Shown: one piece after another, positions 39,526 to 51,825 of the stretch
Numbering within the stretch: position 1 is the stretch's first letter
How the letters are laid out: every line of letters begins with the position of its first letter
Source of the DNA: an uncultured Pelagibacteraceae bacterium
Lineage (GTDB): Bacteria; Pseudomonadota; Alphaproteobacteria; Pelagibacterales; Pelagibacteraceae
Direction: 5' to 3'
NCBI GenBank assembly: GCA_902524995.1
Contig: CABZFJ010000003.1
Location: 1 to 64,000, forward strand
Length of the DNA stretch: 64,000 bases
The notes under the pieces: generated by a model
What the model was told of the DNA's origin: nothing
Seen by the model: only the letters and a program-made list of their open reading frames with translations
Databases searched by the model: none
Program-made: the position numbers and the translations under genes

Positions 39526-42189
39526 TTAATTTAATTTCTTTAATTGAGCTTGAGCTGCCGCAAGTCTTGCTACAGGTACTCTATAAGGTGAACAGGATAC
39601 ATAATCTAAACCAGCACGTGCACAAAAGTCGATACTTTTAGGATCACCTCCGTGTTCACCACATATACCGAGTTTAATTTTTTTGTTAATTTTTCTACCT
39701 TTTTTTGTTGCCATTTCTATTAAATCTCCAACGCCGTCGTCTATAGAAACAAATGGATCAATATCGAAAATTTTATTATCAATATAATCATTTAAAAACT
39801 TACCACTATCATCTCTGCTTATTCCAAAAGTTGTTTGTGTTAAATCATTTGTTCCAAAACTAAAGAATTCTGCATGTCTAGATATATTATCTGCTTTGAT
39901 TGCTGCTCTTGGGAGTTCAATCATTGTTCCCACTAAAAAATTTAGTTTTATTTTAGTTTTATTTTCAACTTCTTTTGCAACTCTAATTACTAAATCTTTC
40001 ATTATTTTTATTTCTGCTTCAGTTGATACCAAAGGTATCATGATCTCTGGAATAATAGATTTTATCTTGAGTTTTTTACATTCAACTAACGCATCAAAAA
40101 TCGCAGTGCACTGCATCTCATATATCTCTGGAAATGATATACCTAATCTACAACCTCTATGACCGAGCATTGGATTTTGTTCATGAAGCTCTGTTATTCT
40201 ACCCTCTAATACAGAACTTTTGATATTTAAAGCATTTGCTACATCGCTAATTTCTTTTTGATTTTTTGGCAAAAATTCATGAAGTGGCGGATCCAATAAT
40301 CTAACTGTTACAGGAAGGCCATTCATAATTTTAAAAATATCAATAAAATCTTTTTTTTGAAAAGGAAGAAGTTTTTTTAATGCAATAGCTCTATCTTCTT
40401 TAGATTTTGATAGTATCATTTCTCTAACTGATAAAATTCTCTCTTCATCAAAAAACATATGTTCTGTTCTGCATAGACCTATTCCTTCTGCTCCAAATTC
40501 TCTAGCAGTTTTGCTATCAAGGGGTGTTTCAGAATTAGTTCTAATTTTTAGTTTTCTAAATTTATCAGCCCAGCTCATAAGTCTAGAAAAATCTCCTGAA
40601 ATTTCGGGTTTAACAGTTTTAACTTCTCCTTTAATAATTCTACCAGTTGATCCATCAATAGTAATTAAATCACCCTCTTTAATTTTATTATTTTTTGTTT
40701 TAAAAATTTTATTTTGGTAATCTATTTCTATTTCGCTTGAGCCGGATACACAAGGTCTACCCATTCCTCTTGCAACTACTGCAGCATGACTAGTCATTCC
40801 TCCTCTTGCAGTAAGAATTCCTTTAGCTGCATGCATTCCATTGATATCTTCGGGTGATGTTTCTACTCTTACTAGAATTGTATTTTGCATCATTCCATTT
40901 AATCTTTCAGCTTCATCAGAAGTAAATACTACTTTTCCACTAGCTGCTCCTGGTGAAGCTGGAAGGCCTTTGGCAATTACTTCTAAATTTGCTGTTTCAT
41001 CTAAAGTTGGATGAAGCAAAGTATCTAATGAATTTGGTTGCACTCTAAGCACTGCCTCTTTTTTTGTTATAAGTTTTTCTCTTTCCATATCGACAGCGAT
41101 TTTTACTGATGATTTTGCAGTTCTTTTTCCTGATCTGGTTTGCAACATCCACAACTTATTATTTTCGACTGTGAACTCTACATCCTGCATATCTTTATAA
41201 TGTTTCTCTAGTTTTATAAGAATATTTTTTAGATTTTTGTAAACTCTAGGCATAGACTCTTCCATTGAAAGAAGTGTCTCTTTTGCTTCTTTTCTAGCTT
41301 TCTTAGTTATATGTTGGGGCGTCCTTGTTCCTGCAACAACATCTTCTCCTTGAGCATTTAATAAATATTCACCATAGATTTCATTGACCCCATTGGATGG
41401 ATTACGTGTAAATACAACACCTGTCGCACAATCATCACCCATATTACCAAAAACCATGGACTGAACATTTACTGCAGTTCCCCACTCTGATGGAATATGA
41501 TTTAATTTTCTATAAACTTTTGCCCTGTTACTCTCCCATGACAAAAAGACTGCGCTAATTGCGCCTAGTAATTGTTCATTAATATTTTGAGGAAAATCTT
41601 TTTTGGTTTTTTCTTTTACAATATTTTTAAAGTCTTTAATCAATCCATCCCAGTCATCTTCATCCAGATCAGTGTCTAACAAAACCCCTTTTGTAAGTTT
41701 ATAATTTTCAATTAGTTCTTCAAAATTATAACTTTCAACACCCATAACGACATTTGCATACATTTGTATAAATCTTCTATAACTATCTTTTGCAAATCTT
41801 ATATTTGATGTTTTATTTGCTAAAGCAGTCACAGTTTCATCATTTAGTCCAAGATTTAAAATTGTATCCATCATACCTGGCATGGAAACCCTTGCGCCAG
41901 ATCTTACCGATAACAATAAAGGATTTTTCAAATCTCCAAATTTTTTACCAGAATCTTTTTCAATATTTTTTAATTCTTTAATTATTTGATTTATGATTTT
42001 AGGCTTTAATTTCTTTTTATTTTTATAAAATAAATCACAAACTCCAGTAGAAATTGTAAATCCTGGTGGGACAGGCAACCCCATCCTTCCCATTTCTGAT
42101 AAATTTGCACCTTTGCCTCCTAAAATATTTTTTGGGTTTTTTATTTTTTTTGTATCCTTAGATTTAAAATTAAATACTAATTTTGTCAT
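39526..42189 (-). CDS. ppdK: Pyruvate, phosphate dikinase
   Basis: GGKGANLSEMGRMGLPVPPGFTIST; GGMTSHAAVVARGMGRPCV; PEP-binding C-terminal domain. Confidence 0.97.
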   Translation of the reverse strand: MTKLVFNFKSKDTKKIKNPKNILGGKGANLSEMGRMGLPVPPGFTISTGVCDLFYKNKKKLKPKIINQIIKELKNIEKDSGKKFGDLKNPLLLSVRSGARVSMPGMMDTILNLGLNDETVTALANKTSNIRFAKDSYRRFIQMYANVVMGVESYNFEELIENYKLTKGVLLDTDLDEDDWDGLIKDFKNIVKEKTKKDFPQNINEQLLGAISAVFLSWESNRAKVYRKLNHIPSEWGTAVNVQSMVFGNMGDDCATGVVFTRNPSNGVNEIYGEYLLNAQGEDVVAGTRTPQHITKKARKEAKETLLSMEESMPRVYKNLKNILIKLEKHYKDMQDVEFTVENNKLWMLQTRSGKRTAKSSVKIAVDMEREKLITKKEAVLRVQPNSLDTLLHPTLDETANLEVIAKGLPASPGAASGKVVFTSDEAERLNGMMQNTILVRVETSPEDINGMHAAKGILTARGGMTSHAAVVARGMGRPCVSGSSEIEIDYQNKIFKTKNNKIKEGDLITIDGSTGRIIKGEVKTVKPEISGDFSRLMSWADKFRKLKIRTNSETPLDSKTAREFGAEGIGLCRTEHMFFDEERILSVREMILSKSKEDRAIALKKLLPFQKKDFIDIFKIMNGLPVTVRLLDPPLHEFLPKNQKEISDVANALNIKSSVLEGRITELHEQNPMLGHRGCRLGISFPEIYEMQCTAIFDALVECKKLKIKSIIPEIMIPLVSTEAEIKIMKDLVIRVAKEVENKTKIKLNFLVGTMIELPRAAIKADNISRHAEFFSFGTNDLTQTTFGISRDDSGKFLNDYIDNKIFDIDPFVSIDDGVGDLIEMATKKGRKINKKIKLGICGEHGGDPKSIDFCARAGLDYVSCSPYRVPVARLAAAQAQLKKLN

Positions 42190-44253
42190 TTATGCTTCTA
42201 TTTTAGAAAAGTTAAAATAATTATCAAAGCTTTTACACAACATTTTTAAAAGTTCTAGTCTGTTTTTCCTAATTATCTCTTCTTGATCATTTACTATAAC
42301 ATTATCAAAAAACTCATTAACCTCTATTTTAGCGCTTGAGAGAATTTTAAGACTTTCATCATAATCTTCGTCTCTACCTGTACTTGAAAAATACTTTGTT
42401 ATAGTATGTATTTTTTTATAAAGATTCTTTTCGTAATTATTTCTAAAGAGACCTGGATCGGCAGAACCTACTATATCTAATTTTGATTTGCTTTCACTAT
42501 TTAAAATGTTTGCAGATCTTTTATAAATTGCGATAACATCAAGACCAAAATCTTTTTTAATATTTTTATTCAAATTTAATGATTTATTAAAAATTTTTAG
42601 TAAATCGTCTATTCCATATGAATTAGTAGAACATTCAATAATATCCGATCTAATATTTTTTTCTTTCAAATAATTTTTTAATCTATCTAAAATAAAATTT
42701 CCTAATTCATCATTAATCAATTTTGAATCAAAAGAGTAATTTTGATCTCTATATAGATTTATTGAATAACTTATTAAATCTCTTAATTTTATTTTTTTTT
42801 GATTTTCAATTATTAACCTCAATAAACTAATAGTCATTCGTCTTAAAGCATAAGGATCTTTTGAGCTAGTTGGTTTGAGGTTAATTCCAAAAAATCCAAC
42901 CAAAGAGTCGATTTTGTCACTTAATGATAATGCTATACTGTATGGTTTTTTTGGTACTTTACTATCAATACCACTTGGTAAGTAATGCTCTGAAACAGCC
43001 AGGCTTATTTCTTCATCAAAACCTTGCTCTCTGGCAAAGTATCCTCCCATCACACCTTGTAATTCTGGAAATTCTGCAACTAAATCTGACATCAAATCTA
43101 CTTTGCAGATTGAAGAGGCGATTTCTATCTTTTCTTTACTTATTAAAAGTTCATCAGATATTATTCCGCTAAGTTTTCTTACTCTTTGTATTTTATCAAA
43201 ATAACTTCCTAATCCTTTAAAAAAACTAATTTGCTTTAATTTAGACACCTGCTTAACTAAATTTTGAGACTTATTTCTATTCCAAAAAAATTCTGCATCT
43301 GCTAATCTTGCTTCTACAACATTTTGATTTCCTAATTTTACTAATCCTTTTTTGTCCATGCAATCTGCCACAACTATAAAATTATTTGTTATTTTGTTTT
43401 TATTATCAAATGTTGGAAAATATTTTTGGTGATGTTGCATTGTAATAATAAGTATTTCTTGGGGAATTTCTAAAAATTTCTTATTAAAATCACATACTAA
43501 AATTTTTGGTTTTTCAACAATATTTGTTATTTCATCTAAAAGTTTTTCATAAAAGTTTACTTGAATTTTTTTTTGATCAGTTACCTTATTTATTTCTTTA
43601 ATTATAAATTCCTTTCTTTTATTTTGATCAATTATTATTCCTTTTTGTTTAAAAAATTTTATATAAGACTTAAAATCATTAAAACCTTTTACTTCATCTT
43701 CTAGATCTTTATCTATAAAAGTTTTATTTGAACTCTGTAAATGATTTAAATTAAATTCAATTATTTTTTTATCAAATAGAGATAATATTGATTTCAATGG
43801 TCTTCCCCAATATAAATTATGATTGCCCCATTTCATTGATTTTTTCCATGTAATTTTTAAAAGCAAACTTGCAATATTATCTTTTAATAAATCATACGTT
43901 TTAATTTTTTGTGATGGTTTATTGTAAAAATAAAATATGCCTTTTTCATTGCTTTTTTTGAAAACCTTTTCTTTGCTTATTTTATTGGATTTTAAAAATC
44001 CTTCTAAAGCCTTTTCTGGAGCATTTATATTAGGTCCTCTAATTTCCTCTGCTTTTTTTATTACTTCTTTTGATATCTTATTTATATAAACAATGAGCCT
44101 ATTTGGAGTTGAATGGACATTTATTTTACCTTTAATTATAATTTCATTGTCATCAAAAAATTTTTTAAAAATTTGTGATAAATCATTTCTTGCATTGATT
44201 TGTAATCTGGAAGGTATTTCTTCACTAAATAATTCAAGAAAAAATTCAGACAT
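42190..44253 (-). CDS. glyS: Glycyl-tRNA synthetase beta subunit
   Basis: FFLELFSEEIPSRLQ start; LSDKIDSLVGFFGINLKPTSSKDPYALRR. Confidence 0.95.
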   Translation of the reverse strand: MSEFFLELFSEEIPSRLQINARNDLSQIFKKFFDDNEIIIKGKINVHSTPNRLIVYINKISKEVIKKAEEIRGPNINAPEKALEGFLKSNKISKEKVFKKSNEKGIFYFYNKPSQKIKTYDLLKDNIASLLLKITWKKSMKWGNHNLYWGRPLKSILSLFDKKIIEFNLNHLQSSNKTFIDKDLEDEVKGFNDFKSYIKFFKQKGIIIDQNKRKEFIIKEINKVTDQKKIQVNFYEKLLDEITNIVEKPKILVCDFNKKFLEIPQEILIITMQHHQKYFPTFDNKNKITNNFIVVADCMDKKGLVKLGNQNVVEARLADAEFFWNRNKSQNLVKQVSKLKQISFFKGLGSYFDKIQRVRKLSGIISDELLISKEKIEIASSICKVDLMSDLVAEFPELQGVMGGYFAREQGFDEEISLAVSEHYLPSGIDSKVPKKPYSIALSLSDKIDSLVGFFGINLKPTSSKDPYALRRMTISLLRLIIENQKKIKLRDLISYSINLYRDQNYSFDSKLINDELGNFILDRLKNYLKEKNIRSDIIECSTNSYGIDDLLKIFNKSLNLNKNIKKDFGLDVIAIYKRSANILNSESKSKLDIVGSADPGLFRNNYEKNLYKKIHTITKYFSSTGRDEDYDESLKILSSAKIEVNEFFDNVIVNDQEEIIRKNRLELLKMLCKSFDNYFNFSKIEA

Positions 44254-44254
44254 T

Positions 44255-45139
44255 TTAATTTTGTGTTTCTACCCAGATTTTTCCAATTTCTCTTGTCAGA
44301 TCTCTGATCCTTGCAATATATTCTGCTCTTTGAGCAACACTTATAACTCCTCTCGCATCTAAAATATTAAACACATGACTTGACTTTAAACATTGATCAT
44401 ATGCTGGAAGAGAAATTTTCTTTTCAATTAAAGATTTTGCTTCTCCTTCAAGCATTTCAAAAATTTTAAATAAGTTATCAGTATTTGCATACTCAAAATT
44501 ATAGGCTGAAAATTCTTTTTCAGCTTGATGAAAAACATCTTTGTATATAACTCCTTCATTATTCCAAATTAAATCAAAAACATTTTTTTTATTTTGAATG
44601 AACATACATAATCTTTCTAATCCATAAGTAATTTCAACAGATATTGGATTGCATTCCATCCCTGCCATTTGTTGAAAATAAGTAAATTGAGTAACTTCCA
44701 TACCATCACACCATACTTCCCATCCAAGACCAGCAGCACCTAAAGTCGGACTTTCCCAATCATCTTCTACAAATCTGATATCGTGCTCGTCATGTTTAAT
44801 ACCAATTGATGAAAGACTATTAAGATACATTTTTTTAATATCTTTTGGTGAAGGTTTTATTAATACTTGAAATTGATAATAATGTTGTAGACGATTAGGA
44901 TTTTCTCCATATCTCCCATCTGTTGGTCTTCTTGATGGTTGAACATAAGCTGTTTTCCAAGGTTTAGGACCTAATGATCTTAGAGTTGTTGCGGGGTGAA
45001 ATGTTCCTGCTCCAACTTCTAAATCATATGGTTGTAAAATAACACAACCTTTTTTTGACCAGTATTTTTGTAAATTTAAAATTGTATCCTGAAAAGAAAT
45101 AAATGATTTTAAATTTTTTGTTTTTTTTTTAGAAACCAT
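44255..45139 (-). CDS. glyQ: Glycyl-tRNA synthetase alpha subunit
   Basis: [40 protein letters not shown]. Confidence 0.97.
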   Translation of the reverse strand: MVSKKKTKNLKSFISFQDTILNLQKYWSKKGCVILQPYDLEVGAGTFHPATTLRSLGPKPWKTAYVQPSRRPTDGRYGENPNRLQHYYQFQVLIKPSPKDIKKMYLNSLSSIGIKHDEHDIRFVEDDWESPTLGAAGLGWEVWCDGMEVTQFTYFQQMAGMECNPISVEITYGLERLCMFIQNKKNVFDLIWNNEGVIYKDVFHQAEKEFSAYNFEYANTDNLFKIFEMLEGEAKSLIEKKISLPAYDQCLKSSHVFNILDARGVISVAQRAEYIARIRDLTREIGKIWVETQN

Positions 45140-45935
45140 ATTTTTGCCAAATAGATCTTTCTTCTAAAACGCTAATCAATTTATCCGCATGGTCTTCAGA
45201 AGACGAAAGTTTTTTGGCAAACCATCCTTTAGACTTTTCAAATTTTTTAATTTCAACATCTTCACCAAATTTTTCTCTTAGTATTTGTTCAGCATTCCCT
45301 ATTCCATCTATCAAACCAAGTTTTAAGGATGTTTTGCCAGACCAAAATTCTCCAGAAAAAAGTTCAACATCATTTTTGTTTAATTTTGTTGATCTGCTTT
45401 CCTCTACAACATTAATAAATTCTTGGTGAAGTTCCAGTTGAATATTTTTTAATCTTAGAATGTCCTCTTCTTTCTCATCTAAAAAAGGATCTAGAGTACT
45501 TTTATTTTTTCCGGCTGTATAAACCCTTCTTTGAACCCCAATTTTTTGAATTAAATCTTTAAAACCAAAAGAAGAATAAATTACTCCTATTGATCCGATT
45601 ATAGAACTTGCATTAGCATAAATCTCATCACCTGCGCATGCAATTAGATAGCCTCCAGATGCAGCAACATCTTCCGCAAAAACTAATACTTTTTTTTTAT
45701 TTTTCTTAGATTGTTCTCTAATAAATTTATATATTAGATGTGATTGAACGGGTGAACCCCCTGGTGAATTAATTGAAATTGCAACTGCTTCTGCTTTTTT
45801 TACTGAAAAAGCTTTTTTAATCATTTCCTCTTGAGAGGAATATTCTATTCCTTGTTTAAACTTTCCAACATTACCAATGACACCAGTAAGCCTTAAATGA
45901 CTAACAATTTTTTTTTTTTTAAAAAATGAGATCAT
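45129..45935 (-). CDS. sppA: S49 family signal peptide peptidase-like protease
   Basis: [46 protein letters not shown]. Confidence 0.9.
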   Translation of the reverse strand: MISFFKKKKIVSHLRLTGVIGNVGKFKQGIEYSSQEEMIKKAFSVKKAEAVAISINSPGGSPVQSHLIYKFIREQSKKNKKKVLVFAEDVAASGGYLIACAGDEIYANASSIIGSIGVIYSSFGFKDLIQKIGVQRRVYTAGKNKSTLDPFLDEKEEDILRLKNIQLELHQEFINVVEESRSTKLNKNDVELFSGEFWSGKTSLKLGLIDGIGNAEQILREKFGEDVEIKKFEKSKGWFAKKLSSSEDHADKLISVLEERSIWQKYGF

Positions 45936-46043
45936 ACAAATGATTATAAAAATTTTAATTATTTATAAAGCTACTTATAGTTGAAGAAATAGGTGCGTCA
46001 ATTGATAAGTATATTAATAAACTTAATGTAATATTTTGATTTT

Positions 46044-47057
46044 ATGGGCTCAGTAGTTCAATTAAAAAAGCAAATAACTAATGCATACACAGATTTGTTA
46101 AATTCTGTTGATGAAAAACTTAGTTTAGTTGAAGATAAAATTTCCTATAAATTAGATAGTAAAGTTGGCCTAGTTAAAGAAATGACTGCTTATCACATGA
46201 CTAGTGGTGGTAAAAGATTAAGAGCATTGCTTACTTTGGAATGTGCTAAATTATGTGGATACACAAAAGGTAGTAGAGATGTAAACCTAGCTGCATGTGT
46301 TGAACTTATACACGCAGCGACTCTTATGCATGATGATGTAATTGACAGTGCAGATTTAAGAAGAGGCAAAAAAACTACAAATAAAATCTGGGGGAATCAG
46401 TCATCAATTCTAGTTGGGGACTATTTATTAAGTAGATGTTTTGAAATGATGGTTGAGGATGGAAGTATTGAAGTATTAAAACTTCTATCTTCTACATCGT
46501 CAACTATTGCACAAGGAGAAGTTTTACAGTTACAACATAAAGGTGACTCTGAAATGTTGGAAGAAACATATTTGAATATAATTTCTTCTAAAACTGCAGC
46601 TTTATTTTCAGCATCTTCAAAAGTTGGGTCGATAATTACCGATAAAGACAATAAATTTAAAGATGCACTAGAATTCTATGGAAAAAACCTTGGATTAACA
46701 TTTCAGATTGCAGATGACACACTTGACTATAACTCAGAATTAAAAATGTTTGGTAAAGAGATAGGGAAAGATTTCTTTGAAGGCAAAGTAACTCTCCCGA
46801 TTATTCTATTAAATCAAAAACTATCTTCAGATGAAAAATTAGTTTTAAAAAAAATATTTGAACAAAATATCAGATCTAAAGAACAATTTGACTATGTACT
46901 TAATTTAGTAAAAAAATTTAATATAATCAATGAGTGTTACAAAAAAGCGGAACATTATATAAGTTTAGCATCAAATTCATTAAGTATATTTAAAGATTGT
47001 GAAGAAAAAACTATACTTAAAAATTTAACTTCTTTTAGTATTAATAGAAAATTTTAA
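46044..47057 (+). CDS. ispB: Trans-polyprenyl diphosphate synthase (octaprenyl/ubiquinone side chain type)
   Basis: GGKRLRALLTLECAKL; LMHDDVIDSADLRRGKKTTN (DDxxD); FQIADDTLDY. Confidence 0.9.
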   Translation: MGSVVQLKKQITNAYTDLLNSVDEKLSLVEDKISYKLDSKVGLVKEMTAYHMTSGGKRLRALLTLECAKLCGYTKGSRDVNLAACVELIHAATLMHDDVIDSADLRRGKKTTNKIWGNQSSILVGDYLLSRCFEMMVEDGSIEVLKLLSSTSSTIAQGEVLQLQHKGDSEMLEETYLNIISSKTAALFSASSKVGSIITDKDNKFKDALEFYGKNLGLTFQIADDTLDYNSELKMFGKEIGKDFFEGKVTLPIILLNQKLSSDEKLVLKKIFEQNIRSKEQFDYVLNLVKKFNIINECYKKAEHYISLASNSLSIFKDCEEKTILKNLTSFSINRKF

Positions 47058-47677
47058 GGTGATAAGAGAATTTTTTTCCAATCATTATTTTCTTTAATAT
47101 ATTTTAATCTTTCGTGAATTCTATTTTCACCATCTAACCAAAATTCAATTTCGTGGTGTTTTAACCTCCATCCTGACCAATGATCAGGTCTTGGAACATT
47201 ATTTTCATCTTTATAGAGATCTTTAAATTTTTTTATAGATTGGTTTAGTTCTTCTCTATCTTTTAAAATTGAACTTTGATTTGATGCCCATGCACCAATT
47301 CTACTTCCATAACTTCTGGAATTATAATAATTATCAGCTTCTTCATCTGAAACTTTTTGAGCAGTTCCAACTATACGGATTTGTCTAAGTAGACTTTTCC
47401 AATGAAAGCACATTGAAATATTGGGATTACGCTTTATAGAGTTTCCTTTATTGCTATTAAAGTTAGTGTAAAAAACAAATCCATCTTCTCCATAATCTTT
47501 GAGCAATACCATTCTTACATTCGGGTAACCTTTTTCGTCAATAGTGCTCAGAGCTAATGCATTTGGATCATTTATTTCAGTTTTCTTTGCCTCATTATAC
47601 CATTCGGTGAATAATAATATTGGATTATCGAGTTCTCCAAAGCATTTATCCAAACCAAAAGAATTTTTTTCGTTCAT
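47054..47677 (-). CDS. pdxH: Pyridoxamine 5'-phosphate oxidase
   Basis: NAMALSTID-like NALALSTIDEKGYPNVRMVLLKDY; SRIGAWASNQS; GWRLKHHEIEFWLDGENRIHER. Confidence 0.95.
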   Translation of the reverse strand: MNEKNSFGLDKCFGELDNPILLFTEWYNEAKKTEINDPNALALSTIDEKGYPNVRMVLLKDYGEDGFVFYTNFNSNKGNSIKRNPNISMCFHWKSLLRQIRIVGTAQKVSDEEADNYYNSRSYGSRIGAWASNQSSILKDREELNQSIKKFKDLYKDENNVPRPDHWSGWRLKHHEIEFWLDGENRIHERLKYIKENNDWKKILLSP

Positions 47678-47709
47678 AATTTAACCAAAATAATTTATAT
47701 AATAATATA

Positions 47710-48795
47710 ATGTCTTTTAATACATTTGGAAAATTTTTTCGATTTACTACATGGGGTGAGTCTCACGGTCCAGCAATAGGATGTGTTATTGATGGATGTC
47801 CTCCGAATATCAAGCTTAATATTAAAGACATTCAGTTAGAATTAAATAAAAGGAAGCCTGGTCAGTCTAAATTCACAACCCAAAGAAAAGAGGATGATAA
47901 AGTGGAAATTTTATCAGGGACATTTGAGGGCAAAACAACTGGTACGCCCATATCAATGATTATCTTTAATAAAGATATGCGTTCTAAGGATTATAAAAAT
48001 ATTAAAGATAAATTTAGACCTGGTCATGCTGATTATACATACTTTAAAAAATATGGAATTAGAGATTATAGAGGTGGAGGTAGACAATCAGCAAGAGAGA
48101 CAGCCTCAAGAGTAGCAGCAGGGGCAATAGCAAAACAAGTTTTGCAAAATATTATTGGGAAAAAATACAGTGTAATTGGAGCAGTAACACAATTAGGAAT
48201 ATTAGGATGTGACACGGAAAAATGGAATGACAGTTTCATTACAAAAAACCCTTTATTTTGTCCTGATAAAACAGTTTTAAAATTATGGGAAAAATATTTA
48301 CTTGGTATAAGAAAAGCAGGCTCATCATGTGGGGCTATTATTGAAGTAAGAGCAAGAGGCGTACCAGTTGGATTGGGAGCTCCAATTTATTCTAAATTAG
48401 ATATGGATTTAGCATCAGCTATGATGAGCATTAATGCTGTAAAAGGAGTAAATATAGGATCAGGAATGAACTCTGCTCAACTTTCTGGTGAACAAAATTC
48501 TGATGAAATTTTTCAAAGAGGTAAGAAAACAAAATTTAATTCAAATAATGCGGGAGGAATTCTTGGAGGAATTTCTAGTGGTCAAGAAATAGTGGTTTCA
48601 TTTGCAGTAAAACCGACTTCATCAATTCTTTCTCAAAGAAAAACAATTAATAAATTTGGAAAAAATACTTCAATTTCAGTCACAGGTAGACATGATCCTT
48701 GTGTAGGTATTAGAGCAGTGCCTATAGGTGAAGCGATGATGCATTGTGTAATTCTTGATCACTACTTAATGAATAAAGCTCAATGTAGTAATTAA
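47710..48795 (+). CDS. aroC: Chorismate synthase
   Basis: [38 protein letters not shown]. Confidence 0.97.
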   Translation: MSFNTFGKFFRFTTWGESHGPAIGCVIDGCPPNIKLNIKDIQLELNKRKPGQSKFTTQRKEDDKVEILSGTFEGKTTGTPISMIIFNKDMRSKDYKNIKDKFRPGHADYTYFKKYGIRDYRGGGRQSARETASRVAAGAIAKQVLQNIIGKKYSVIGAVTQLGILGCDTEKWNDSFITKNPLFCPDKTVLKLWEKYLLGIRKAGSSCGAIIEVRARGVPVGLGAPIYSKLDMDLASAMMSINAVKGVNIGSGMNSAQLSGEQNSDEIFQRGKKTKFNSNNAGGILGGISSGQEIVVSFAVKPTSSILSQRKTINKFGKNTSISVTGRHDPCVGIRAVPIGEAMMHCVILDHYLMNKAQCSN

Positions 48796-50702
48796 TTCGT
48801 TTTTTTTATTACAACTTTAGAATTTAAAGTTTCTAAAACCTTCGCTTCAATAGATTTAGCATCTAAACCTGCTTCTTTATACATTTCTTCTGGTTTGTCT
48901 TGGTCTAAATATTTATCAGGCAAAATCATGGATCTAAATTTTAAATTATTGTCTAATAAATTCTTTTCATTTAATAGATGATTTACATGGGCTCCAAAAC
49001 CTCCGATAGAACCTTCTTCCAATGTAATTAGTACTTCATGATTTGTTGCAACTTGCCACATAAGATTTTCATCCAAAGGTTTTGCAAATCTAGCATCTAT
49101 AATTGTTAAATTGACTCCCATTTTTTTTAAACTTATTTCTGCCAATAGACATTCTTTTAATCTATTTCCAAAACTTACTAAGGCAACTTTCTTTCCTTCT
49201 CTTATAACTCTTCCTTTTCCAATATCTATTTTTTCGTTGATATCAGGTAATTCTAAACCTACTCCATTTCCCCTTGGATATCTAAATGCACACGGTTTAT
49301 TATTAATATCTACTGACGTATTAACCATTCTTACTAATTCTGCTTCATCACTTGCTGCCATAACAATAAAATTAGGTAAAGTTGATAAATATGTAATATC
49401 AAAAGCACCTGCATGAGTAGCTCCATCAGCACCAACTAAACCAGCTCTATCAATTGCAAATCTTACTGGTAAACTTTGAATTGCAACGTCATGAACTACC
49501 TGATCATAGGCCCTTTGTAAAAATGTTGAATAAATTGCTGCATAAGGCTTGTAACCTTCTGTGGCTAAACCTGCAGCAAAAGTAACGGCATGTTGTTCAG
49601 CAATTCCAACATCAAAAGTTCTATCCGGGAAAACTTTACTAAATGCGTCCATTCCTGTACCTGATGGCATAGCAGCAGTTATACCTACAATTTTACTGTC
49701 TTTCTTTGCATGTTCTATTAATGTATTTGCAAATACCTTTGTAAAAGCAGGAGTTTTAGTTGTTGATTTTTGTTGAACTCCAGTTTGAACATCAAATTTT
49801 GTAACTCCGTGATATTTATCATCAGATTTTTCAGCAAAACTATACCCTTTGCCTTTTTGAGTTTTTATATGAATTAGTATTGGACCATTATGATTACTTT
49901 CTTTTGCGTTATTTAAAATTGGCAATAGAACATCTAAATCGTGACCATCAATTGGACCAACATAATAAAAACCTAATGAATTAAATAATGTGCCACCTGT
50001 AACAGCCGATCTCAAAAAATCTTCAGCCTTTCCGGCCTTTTTGCTAAATCTTTTTGAGAAAGACGAAATAATCATTTTAACTGTTTCTCTAAAACTAAAA
50101 TAAATCTTACCTGAAAAAATTTTAGCAAGATAAGATTTCATTGCGCCAACTGGTTTTGCAATTGACATATCATTGTCATTCAAAATTACGATCATTTTCG
50201 TTTTTGAGTCTCCAGCATTATTCATAGCTTCATATGCCATTCCTGCACTCATGGCACCGTCCCCAATAACTGCAATAACCTGATCTGATTTATTTGATAA
50301 TTTATTTGCTGTTGCAATGCCAAGTCCAGCAGAAATAGACGTGGAACTATGAGCTGCACCAAAAGGGTCAAATTCACTTTCTGATCGCTTTGTAAAACCA
50401 GATAATCCATTTCCTTGTCTCAAAGTTCGTATTTTGTCTTTTCTTCCTGTTAAAATTTTATGAGGGTATGATTGATGACCAACATCCCATATCAATTTGT
50501 CCTTTGGGGTGTCAAAAACATAATGAAGTGCAACTGTTAACTCTACAACACCTAAACCTGCACCTAAATGACCGCCAGTTTTTGAAACAGCCTCAATCAT
50601 TTCACTTCTTACTTCGTTTGATAGAATTTTTAATTCTTCATTATTAAGATTTTTTATATCAGAAGGAAAATTAATATTATTTAAATATTTATGTTTCTGC
50701 AT
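48792..50702 (-). CDS. dxs: 1-deoxy-D-xylulose-5-phosphate synthase
   Basis: [50 protein letters not shown]. Confidence 0.97.
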   Translation of the reverse strand: MQKHKYLNNINFPSDIKNLNNEELKILSNEVRSEMIEAVSKTGGHLGAGLGVVELTVALHYVFDTPKDKLIWDVGHQSYPHKILTGRKDKIRTLRQGNGLSGFTKRSESEFDPFGAAHSSTSISAGLGIATANKLSNKSDQVIAVIGDGAMSAGMAYEAMNNAGDSKTKMIVILNDNDMSIAKPVGAMKSYLAKIFSGKIYFSFRETVKMIISSFSKRFSKKAGKAEDFLRSAVTGGTLFNSLGFYYVGPIDGHDLDVLLPILNNAKESNHNGPILIHIKTQKGKGYSFAEKSDDKYHGVTKFDVQTGVQQKSTTKTPAFTKVFANTLIEHAKKDSKIVGITAAMPSGTGMDAFSKVFPDRTFDVGIAEQHAVTFAAGLATEGYKPYAAIYSTFLQRAYDQVVHDVAIQSLPVRFAIDRAGLVGADGATHAGAFDITYLSTLPNFIVMAASDEAELVRMVNTSVDINNKPCAFRYPRGNGVGLELPDINEKIDIGKGRVIREGKKVALVSFGNRLKECLLAEISLKKMGVNLTIIDARFAKPLDENLMWQVATNHEVLITLEEGSIGGFGAHVNHLLNEKNLLDNNLKFRSMILPDKYLDQDKPEEMYKEAGLDAKSIEAKVLETLNSKVVIKKTN

Positions 50703-51572
50703 TTATTTGTTTCTACTTAATATAAATTCAATTGTCTCTTTTAAATCACTAGCATTTTTTCCATAGCTAACCAAACTATTAAATATTTCTTTTTTTAGTT
50801 TATATGCATATTTAATAGCATTTTTATATCCTAGTAAACTTATTAATGTTGCTTTTCCCCTTTTCGAATCTTTATTTGTTTTTTTTCCAGCAGTTTTTGG
50901 TGTGCTGCTGTAATCAATTAAATCATCAGCAATTTGAAATAGTAATCCAATTTTTTCCCCAATAAGCGAAAATTTTTTTATTTGATTTTTTTTACTTGTC
51001 AAAATAACAGGAGACAAACAACTGAATGAAAATAATTTTCCAGTTTTTTTAATCTCCATATCTATAACTTTTTGTATAGAAACTTTTTTTCTTTCGTAAT
51101 TTAGATCCAGAAATTGACCTCCGGCTATTCCCTGGTGTCCTGATGATTGAGATATTAGATTTATTAAAGTTATTTTTTTATTGTTATTTATATTGAACTT
51201 TGGATCAGATAAAATTTCAAAAGCTAATGTCAAAAGGGAGTTCCCAGCCAAAACTGCTGTCGATTCTCCAAATTTTTTATGTGTAGTTAGTTTGCCTCTT
51301 CTAATATCATCATCATCCATACAAGGTAAATCGTCATGTATTAGTGAATAAGCATGTATACATTCAACAGCTGAACTTAAATATAAAAGATATTTTCTTT
51401 CTATATTAAAAATTTTTCCAACATCGAAAATAATCTTAGATCTTATTTTTTTTCCACCAGGAAATAAACCATACTTAATAGGTATAATTAGATCTGTTTT
51501 TTTTTGTTTTGCTAAGTAATGTTTTAAAAATTTATTTACTTCATTAATGGTTTTAACTAATTTTTTTTTCAT
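50703..51572 (-). CDS. ispA: Short-chain prenyl (farnesyl) diphosphate synthase
   Basis: GGKKIRSKIIFDVG; LIHDDLPCMDDDDIRRGKLTTH; FQIADDLIDY; between dxs and xseB. Confidence 0.93.
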   Translation of the reverse strand: MKKKLVKTINEVNKFLKHYLAKQKKTDLIIPIKYGLFPGGKKIRSKIIFDVGKIFNIERKYLLYLSSAVECIHAYSLIHDDLPCMDDDDIRRGKLTTHKKFGESTAVLAGNSLLTLAFEILSDPKFNINNNKKITLINLISQSSGHQGIAGGQFLDLNYERKKVSIQKVIDMEIKKTGKLFSFSCLSPVILTSKKNQIKKFSLIGEKIGLLFQIADDLIDYSSTPKTAGKKTNKDSKRGKATLISLLGYKNAIKYAYKLKKEIFNSLVSYGKNASDLKETIEFILSRNK

Positions 51573-51805
51573 TTTTTTGAGGTTAATTCTTCGATTTTTT
51601 GTTTAGTACTTTCAGATATATTTTTTGAGTTCTTTTGAAATTTTTTCTCTATTAAATTATTTAATTTTATTAAATATTGATAATCATCAATAGATTCTTC
51701 CAAATTTTTTTTATTTTCTAATTCTTGAATTAAACGATCTACTATATCTGTAAGTTCACTCAAAGATTTTGTTTCAATATCATCTGGCAAAATTTTTTCA
51801 TTCAT
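51569..51805 (-). CDS. xseB: Exodeoxyribonuclease VII small subunit
   Basis: SLSELTDIVDRLIQELENKKNLEESIDDYQYLIKLN; start placed at MNEKIL rather than the longer ORF-track start that overlaps the divergent gene. Confidence 0.85.
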   Translation of the reverse strand: MNEKILPDDIETKSLSELTDIVDRLIQELENKKNLEESIDDYQYLIKLNNLIEKKFQKNSKNISESTKQKIEELTSKK

Positions 51806-51825
51806 ATAATAGTTTGTAATATTAT

